From the NCBI RefSeq assembly GCF_017114865.1, contig NZ_JADEYH010000004.1:124001-188000 (forward strand): a stretch of DNA of 64,000 nt. Reading direction: 5' to 3'. Shown here piece after piece: positions 56,858-64,000 of the stretch (positions within the stretch are counted from its first letter, which is position 1; the number at the start of each line of letters is the position of its first letter). This DNA comes from Streptomyces verrucosisporus. GTDB taxonomy: Bacteria; Actinomycetota; Actinomycetes; Streptomycetales; Streptomycetaceae. A program made the position numbers and the translations under genes. Below the pieces are notes generated by a model that saw only the letters and a program-made list of their open reading frames with translations, was not told the DNA's origin and did not search any database.

Positions 56858-57238
56858 TCAGTACAGCGAGGCGGGCCAGGTCAGCGTCACGGCCAGGACG
56901 ACGCCCGCGTCCAGCGCGATGCCCAGCAGCAGCCACGGGTTGAACCAGAGCACCTTCAGCACCAGCCCGCCCGCCGCCGCCACCACGGCCGCGGGCGCCC
57001 ACCAGCCGGCGTCCGCCAGCAGGGCCACGCCCGCGATGGCGTACAGCAGGGCCGTGACCGCGGCCAGTGCGGTCGACGCGGCCCTGGAGGTCTCCTCGGT
57101 CACATGGGCCGCGGCCAGCGCCCAGGAGTGGCCGGGAGCGAAGGGCGGCGGGTTGTCCGGGTCCGGCGGCGTCACCCAGACCCTGAAGTGCACCAGGGCG
57201 TGCGTGAGGAGGAGGATCACCACCAGCGCCCTGATCAC
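56858..57238 (-). CDS. Small integral membrane protein of unknown function
   Basis: A 126-residue protein with about four hydrophobic segments: [20 protein letters not shown] at the N-terminus, [32 protein letters not shown] in the middle and [19 protein letters not shown] at the end. No family could be named. GTG 57238 overlaps the stop of the DUF4389 gene (GTGA), so both are co-translated. Possibly a partner of that membrane protein. Confidence 0.75.
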   Translation of the reverse strand: MIRALVVILLLTHALVHFRVWVTPPDPDNPPPFAPGHSWALAAAHVTEETSRAASTALAAVTALLYAIAGVALLADAGWWAPAAVVAAAGGLVLKVLWFNPWLLLGIALDAGVVLAVTLTWPASLY

Positions 57239-57912
57239 GGCGCGGGCTCCGGTTCCCTGCCGCCCTGGTCCAGCCGGAAGGGCGGGTAGGCGTCCGTCAT
57301 CAGCGCCGCGTAGACCGTCACCCGCAGCACCCAGCGGTTGAGCCCGACCAGCAGGTCGAACAGGCCCCGGGGATAGGTGTCGGTGAAGGCCTTGGCGATG
57401 ATCGCGAAGAACGCCAGGACCATGATGAGCCCCGCGGACCAGAACCCCTGCTCCTCCATGCCTCCGCCACTGCCTCCGCCGGCGAGGAAGGCGACCACGA
57501 TGTAGTGCGGGATCGCCAGCAGCCACCACTTCACCAGCACCAGGCCGCGCGAGAGCCGCCCGGGGTAGTCGATCTCCAGCCGCGCCGGGTAGTCCGGTTC
57601 CGGGCCCAGGCCGAAGGGCGGGTAGCGGTCGGTGGCGAACGCGCTGGTGGAGTAGAAGGCCACCCGCCAGCTCCAGCGCAGCACACCGGTGTTGAAGTCG
57701 AACAGCGGCCTGGGGTAGCGGGCGGTGAACAGGATCGCGAAGAACGCGATCACGGTCACCACGAAGAACGCGATCCACAGGAAGAACAGCACGACGAAGT
57801 GCGGGATCAGCAGGATCCACTTCACCAGCCACAGCCACCTCGACAGCGGCCGGTCCAGCTCCGCCTCCACCGTCACGGGCCGGCGGGCTCCGGTTGCCGC
57901 CATGGAGAACAC
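57235..57912 (-). CDS. DUF4389 membrane protein
   Basis: A 225-residue membrane protein with an internal repeat: two copies of a unit that starts with [22 protein letters not shown] and [23 protein letters not shown], each followed by [10 protein letters not shown] or [11 protein letters not shown] and then [31 protein letters not shown]. This is the DUF4389 layout. GTG 57912 is preferred because AGGAG lies 9 nt upstream; ATG 57903 is an alternative. The family is frequent beside stress genes in actinomycetes. Function unknown. Confidence 0.85.
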   Translation of the reverse strand: MFSMAATGARRPVTVEAELDRPLSRWLWLVKWILLIPHFVVLFFLWIAFFVVTVIAFFAILFTARYPRPLFDFNTGVLRWSWRVAFYSTSAFATDRYPPFGLGPEPDYPARLEIDYPGRLSRGLVLVKWWLLAIPHYIVVAFLAGGGSGGGMEEQGFWSAGLIMVLAFFAIIAKAFTDTYPRGLFDLLVGLNRWVLRVTVYAALMTDAYPPFRLDQGGREPEPAP

Positions 57913-57950
57913 GGTGATCAGCTCCTTCGTTCTGTGGTGTCCGCGGGCGC

Positions 57951-58472
57951 TCAGGGACTGCCGGGGGCCGGGCGCAGGGAGTGTGCGACGGTGTCGGCGA
58001 AGGCGTCGACCGCCTCCCAGTCGCGGTAGTCGCCGTAGCGCAGGCCCATCGCCCGGAAGACCGCGCGTCCGGGACCGGGCAGGTGCTCCGGTGCGACGAC
58101 CCCGGAGAACATGGCGTGGCCGCGGGGGGAGAGATCGGCCAGGACCTCCTCGGTCACCTTCGGCTCCTCCTTGGCGGCCATGGGCTTCCACGGGCCGCGC
58201 AGGGCCGCGGGCATGCCGACGCTGAAGATCCACACCGGCCGGCCGGCCAGCAGCTCCCGGTGGGTGTGGACGAATCCGGTGGCCTCCGGCAGCCAGGCCA
58301 TTCCGTGGACGGCGCTGCCCAGCACGTAGGCGTCGTAGCCGCCCGCGTCGCCCACCGCGTCCAGGGACGCGGTCTCGGCCCCGACGCCCCGCTCGGCCAG
58401 CCGGGCGGCGATGCGCTCGGCGATCTCGCGAGTGGAGCCGTGGGCGCTGGCGTATCCCACCAGTACGGTCAT
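57951..58472 (-). CDS. Flavodoxin domain protein
   Basis: A 173-residue flavodoxin-fold protein: TVLVGYASAHGSTREIAERIAARL (FMN phosphate loop), YDAYVLGSAVHGMAWLP and WIFSVGMP. It resembles the MenaQ/HemG-type flavodoxin family, which can work as electron carriers. Overlaps the universal stress protein gene by 4 nt (ATGA). Confidence 0.9.
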   Translation of the reverse strand: MTVLVGYASAHGSTREIAERIAARLAERGVGAETASLDAVGDAGGYDAYVLGSAVHGMAWLPEATGFVHTHRELLAGRPVWIFSVGMPAALRGPWKPMAAKEEPKVTEEVLADLSPRGHAMFSGVVAPEHLPGPGRAVFRAMGLRYGDYRDWEAVDAFADTVAHSLRPAPGSP

Positions 58473-59419
58473 GTCGTCTCCTCCTCGCCCCGGCCCCCGC
58501 TCCGCTCCCCGCCGAGCGGGACCGGCACGACCAGCACCGGGCAGCCGGCGTGGTGGAGCAGGGAGTGCACCACCGGGCCCAGCCGCATCGCCAGCCGACC
58601 GCGCCTCCGGTGGACGGCGACCACCACCACGTCCGCCGCCTCGCTGGCCTCGACCAGCGCGTGGGCGGCGGCGCCGTTGACGGCCCTGACCTCCGCGCGC
58701 ACCTGCGGATAGCGGCCGCGGAACGGGCCCAGCACCCCTTCGGCCGCGGCCGTCTCGGCGCGCGCGACCCGGGCGACGTCCTCGCGCCGCGGGCTGGTGG
58801 GCACCAGCGGCTCCCCCGGCGGGGCGAGGTGGCGGTAGACCCAGGCGTGCAGCGCCACCAGACGCGCGTCCCGGGAGGCGGCCTCGCGGAAGGCCAGATC
58901 GACCGCGTCGGCGTCGGCCTCGCCCTCCACACCCAGCAGCACGGTGTCGTGGGGGACGCGGTTGTGCTCCGGCGGCAGGTCGCCGCGCACCACCAGCAGC
59001 GGCCCGGCGGTGTGCGCGGCGACGCGCAGACCCACCGATCCCAGCAGCAGGCCGGTGAAGCCGCCCAGCCCGCGGGAGCCGATCACGGTGAGCGCGGCCC
59101 GGTGGCTCAGGCGCACCAGGGCGTCCGGGGCGTCCTCGTCCACGGCCGAGGCCACCACCTCCAGCCCCGGGGCCAGGCGCCGGGCGTGCCCGGCGGCCGA
59201 CTCCGCCAGCGCCCGGGCGTCCTCGCGGGAGGGGGTGTGGGCCGCCGGTTCCGCCCCGGTCTGCGGGAGCGCGGCCCAGGGGCGGCCGTGCACGACCTGA
59301 AGCGGCACCCCGCGGCGCCGGGCCTCGGCCGCCGCCTGCTCCAGCGCCAGCTCGGCGTGCCGGGAGCCGTCCACCCCGACGGCCACATGGCCCCGGGGTC
59401 CGGCTGTGTTGACCTCCAT
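58469..59419 (-). CDS. Universal stress protein, tandem UspA domains
   Basis: A 316-residue protein with two UspA domains. Domain 1: HVAVGVDGSRHAELALEQAAAEA and the ATP loop VIGSRGLGGFTGLLLGSVGLRVAAH; domain 2: TVLLGVEGEADADAVDLAFREA and VVVVAVHRRRGRLAMRLGPVVHSLLHHAGCPVLVVP. GGGAGGAG precedes the ATG. Members bind ATP and accumulate under hypoxia or starvation. First gene of an operon with the flavodoxin. Confidence 0.93.
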   Translation of the reverse strand: MEVNTAGPRGHVAVGVDGSRHAELALEQAAAEARRRGVPLQVVHGRPWAALPQTGAEPAAHTPSREDARALAESAAGHARRLAPGLEVVASAVDEDAPDALVRLSHRAALTVIGSRGLGGFTGLLLGSVGLRVAAHTAGPLLVVRGDLPPEHNRVPHDTVLLGVEGEADADAVDLAFREAASRDARLVALHAWVYRHLAPPGEPLVPTSPRREDVARVARAETAAAEGVLGPFRGRYPQVRAEVRAVNGAAAHALVEASEAADVVVVAVHRRRGRLAMRLGPVVHSLLHHAGCPVLVVPVPLGGERSGGRGEEETT

Positions 59420-59481
59420 CGGTCGCTCCTCCCGTTTCGCCGTACGGCGCGGGCATCTCGCCCGCCTTACTCCAGCCTTAC

Positions 59482-59499
59482 CGGAAAAGTCCTTTTCCG
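59482..59499. promoter_or_regulatory. 7-bp palindrome upstream of the universal stress protein operon
   Basis: CGGAAAA-GTCC-TTTTCCG, a perfect palindrome about 60 bp upstream of the start. It partly resembles DevR-type boxes (GGACTTTTCC on the minus strand). Operator function is a guess. Confidence 0.35.
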
Positions 59500-59554
59500 C
59501 CTGGGGTCGGCCGCCCTTCCGGTGGGCCGGCCGGCCCCGGACGCAGCACATCCG

Positions 59555-59611
59555 CCCGGGGCCGCTCCCGCCCGGCACCCGTGCGGGCACCGGGCCGGGA
59601 GCGGCCCCGGG
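59555..59611 (-). terminator. Long stem-loop behind pyruvate phosphate dikinase
   Basis: Arms 59555-59570 and 59596-59611 are exact 16-base reverse complements, and the inner part pairs further. It begins immediately after the ppdK stop. Confidence 0.85.
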
Positions 59612-62266
<2,655 letters not shown>

Positions 62267-62342
62267 CTGTGGTGCCTCCTCAGCGGCTCGGCGCCCGCGC
62301 GGGCCGGGCCCGGCGGCGGAGCACCTCGGTGGATGTGGGTCG

Positions 62343-62394
62343 CGGACCCGGTGCGGGAGCCTGCCGCGAGGGCCGGCCCGCCGCACCGGGTCCG
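62343..62394 (-). terminator. 14-bp stem-loop behind universal stress protein gene
   Basis: CGGACCCGGTGCGG (62343-62356) and CCGCACCGGGTCCG (62381-62394) are exact reverse complements with a 24-nt loop, directly after the stop at 62397 on the minus strand. Confidence 0.75.
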
Positions 62395-62396
62395 GC

Positions 62397-63254
62397 TCAG
62401 TCGTGCGGTACGACGGCCACCGGCGCCGGCGAGTGGTGCATCAGGGCGTGGGTGACCGGTCCGGTGTGGAAGCCCAGCCGGGCGCGGCGGTTACGGCGCC
62501 CCACCACCAGCAGGGAGGCGTTCTCGGCGGCCTCCAGCAGATGGTGGGCGGCCCTGCCGACCACGGCCTGCGGCCGCACCTCCACCTCCGGGTGGCTCTC
62601 CCGCCAGGGGGCCAGCACCCGGGTCAGGGCGTCGGACTTCTCCTCGGCCAGGTCGTCGATCAGATGGGGGTTCACGGCCACCGGGTTGATGCCGTACACC
62701 GGCGGCGGGTCCCAGCCGTGGACGACCGTCAGCGGCACCCCGCGCCGGGCGGCGGCGTCGAAGGCGAACTCCAGCAGTTCCTCGCGCGGCCTGGTCAGAT
62801 CCAGTCCCACCACCACGTCACCGGTGTCCTGCTCGGCGGTCCCGGCCCGCACCAGCACCACCGGGCACCCCACGTGCGCCACGGTGGACAGCGCCACCGA
62901 GCCCACCAGGAAGCCCGTCAGCGTCCCCCGGCCCCGCGAGCCCAGGACCAGCAGTTCCGCCTCGCCCACCGAATCCCTGATCGCCTCGGCCGGGCGGCCG
63001 GTCAGCCGCTCCACGGCGACCTCCAGCGGGGGGTGCTTGCGGGCCAGGTCGGAGGCCGTCTCGTCCGGCAGCGCCTCCCACCGCTCCCGCGCCTCCGGGT
63101 CCATCCCGGACAGCACCCTCGGGTGGGAGTCGTTCTCCCTCACGTGCAGGAGCCGCAGCGGCAGCGTGCGGCGCAGCGCCTCGCGGGCCGCCCACTCGGC
63201 AGCGGCCAGGCTCTCGCGCGAGCCGTCCAGGCCCACGGTGACGGTGCGGGTCAT
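62397..63254 (-). CDS. Universal stress protein, tandem UspA domains
   Basis: A 285-residue protein with two UspA domains: TVTVGLDGSRESLAAAEWAAREA and LLVLGSRGRGTLTGFLVGSVALSTVAHVGCPVVLVR in domain 1, VVVGLDLTRPREELLEFAFDAAARR and LLVVGRRNRRARLGFHTGPVTHALMHHSPAPVAVVP in domain 2. The ATP loop G-x2-G-x9-G-S/T is intact in the first domain but altered in the second (GRRNRRARLGFHTG). Divergent from the GNAT gene; two DevR-like boxes lie in between. Confidence 0.93.
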   Translation of the reverse strand: MTRTVTVGLDGSRESLAAAEWAAREALRRTLPLRLLHVRENDSHPRVLSGMDPEARERWEALPDETASDLARKHPPLEVAVERLTGRPAEAIRDSVGEAELLVLGSRGRGTLTGFLVGSVALSTVAHVGCPVVLVRAGTAEQDTGDVVVGLDLTRPREELLEFAFDAAARRGVPLTVVHGWDPPPVYGINPVAVNPHLIDDLAEEKSDALTRVLAPWRESHPEVEVRPQAVVGRAAHHLLEAAENASLLVVGRRNRRARLGFHTGPVTHALMHHSPAPVAVVPHD

Positions 63255-63335
63255 GGTGTGTACCTCCAAAGCCTTCCCTGCGGAGCGGTCGTCCGCTCCA
63301 CCTCCAGGCTGCGGCCGGGTACCCGCCACCGCGAG

Positions 63336-63370
63336 GGGACACAGGTCCCGACGGGTGGGACCGACCGGCC
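63336..63370. promoter_or_regulatory. Two DevR/OsdR-like boxes in the divergent promoter
   Basis: Box 1 is GGGAC-ACAG-GTCCC (63336-63349), a perfect palindrome with the 4-nt centre of the DevR/DosR core. Box 2 starts 21 bp further with GGGAC-CGAC-CGGCC (63357-63370), only the left half of which is consensus. The 21-bp distance puts both on the same helix face. They lie between the universal stress protein gene and the GNAT gene. Confidence 0.6.
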
Positions 63371-63494
63371 TGCCGGGCCGCCTTGCCCGCCCGGCCCGGG
63401 CCGAACGGCCCTGCGCCGGGCCCCTGCCGGCCCTGGGAGCCGCCCGGCTCCCGTACGACCCTGGAAACCGAGGCAGAAGGAGAGGGGACCGGCC

Positions 63495-64000
63495 ATGACG
63501 GGCACCACCGGCACCACCGGAACAGCGGACACCACGGGCGCGGCGCCCACCGTACGGCCGGCCCACGCGCTGCTGGCCGACGGCCGGACCGTGGAGATCC
63601 GCCCCGCCCGCCCCGAGGACCGCACCGGCGTCGAGGGCCTGTACGAGCGGATGTCGCCCGAGAACCTGCGCCTGCGGTTCTTCGGCTCCGGCCGCGAGCT
63701 GGGCAGGCAGGCCGCCTGCCGCGTCTGTGCCCCGCGCCGCCCCGGCAGCCTGGCCCTGCTGGCCCTCCACGAGGCGCGGCCCGTGGGGATCGCCGAGTAC
63801 GAGGGCGGGGACGGGAGCGGGGGCGCGGGCCGCACCGCTGAGGTCGCGCTGGCGGTCACCGACGAGTTCCGCCACCGCGGCGTGGGCACCCTGCTACTCG
63901 AACACCTCGTCCACGCCGCTCGCGCCGCCGGCATCACCGCCTTCACCGCCGGAGCCCTGGCCGACAACCACGCGATGCAGAAGGTCTTCGCCGACCTCGG
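63495..64000 (+). CDS. GNAT acetyltransferase domain protein, cut by window end
   Basis: 168 residues are visible and the frame is open at base 64000. After a Thr/Gly-rich leader comes ALLADGRTVEIRPARPEDRTGVEGLYERMSPENLRLRFFG, then the acetyl-CoA-binding part VALAVTDEFRHRGVGTLLLEHLVHAARAAG and DNHAMQKVFADLG. The opening is typical of the large actinobacterial proteins that join a GNAT domain to an ADP-forming acyl-CoA synthetase/CoA-binding part (Pat-like protein acetyltransferases), often near universal stress proteins. The second half would lie outside. ATG with GGAGAGG upstream. Confidence 0.85.
   Translation, partial: MTGTTGTTGTADTTGAAPTVRPAHALLADGRTVEIRPARPEDRTGVEGLYERMSPENLRLRFFGSGRELGRQAACRVCAPRRPGSLALLALHEARPVGIAEYEGGDGSGGAGRTAEVALAVTDEFRHRGVGTLLLEHLVHAARAAGITAFTAGALADNHAMQKVFADL

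Overview
The window is a typical high-GC streptomycete chromosome segment. Evidence for this is the very GC-rich coding with GTG and TTG starts, many 1- to 4-nt start/stop overlaps, an RbpA gene behind a SigR-type promoter, an StrR-type cluster regulator, a mycothiol-type DinB protein and IS5/IS701-like transposase relics. No tRNA, rRNA, CRISPR array or phage was seen.

Left part (1 to about 19.8 kb), conserved core: a partial FAD monooxygenase, DinB, an ATP-grasp protein, a small membrane protein paired with an FtsK-like ATPase, a MocR/YczE divergent pair, a glycerophosphodiesterase, an Atg22-like MFS protein, rbpA, fxsA, a polyprenol-phosphate mannosyltransferase and lnt (lipoprotein N-acylation plus mannosylation), an amidohydrolase, an Lrp regulator, an acyl-CoA dehydrogenase and a PolA-like polymerase.

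Middle part (about 19.77 to 47.5 kb), accessory: it begins with transposase fragments that abut the polymerase stop codon. Next come a second MocR regulator and a tightly overlapping assimilatory nitrate operon (narK, nitrate reductase, two FAD oxidoreductases) with no nitrite reductase inside the window. A DsbA-like gene and a marR gene follow, lying antisense to one another.

The most interesting locus is a compact 13-gene cluster at 30.6-47.5 kb, which appears to be an aromatic secondary-metabolite cluster. It has an StrR/NovG-type regulator with a near-perfect StrR-type palindrome 71 bp upstream. It has its own class II DAHP synthase and draws on chorismate twice: fused PabA-PabB plus PabC would give 4-aminobenzoate, and a UbiC-like chorismate lyase would give 4-hydroxybenzoate. 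A PaaK/LuxE-like plus LuxC-like pair (architecture as in the grixazone GriD/GriC acid reductase) suggests reduction of an aryl acid to an aldehyde. Two further AMP-forming ligases, two paralogous FAD hydroxylases, an AhpD-like protein and a Tat-exported berberine-bridge-type oxidase complete the set. No PKS, NRPS, prenyltransferase, P450 or exporter gene is present. The product cannot be named from sequence.

Right part (47.5-64 kb): a cold-shock gene with a structured leader, a DEAD-box helicase, small proteins, an HNH-endonuclease relic, a Tat-signal miniprotein next to a peptidoglycan amidase, and a D-2-hydroxyacid dehydrogenase. It ends with a dormancy/redox-stress island: P-type ATPase, membrane proteins, flavodoxin, two universal stress proteins, pyruvate phosphate dikinase and a GNAT protein cut by the window end. 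DevR/OsdR-like boxes lie in the last divergent promoter.
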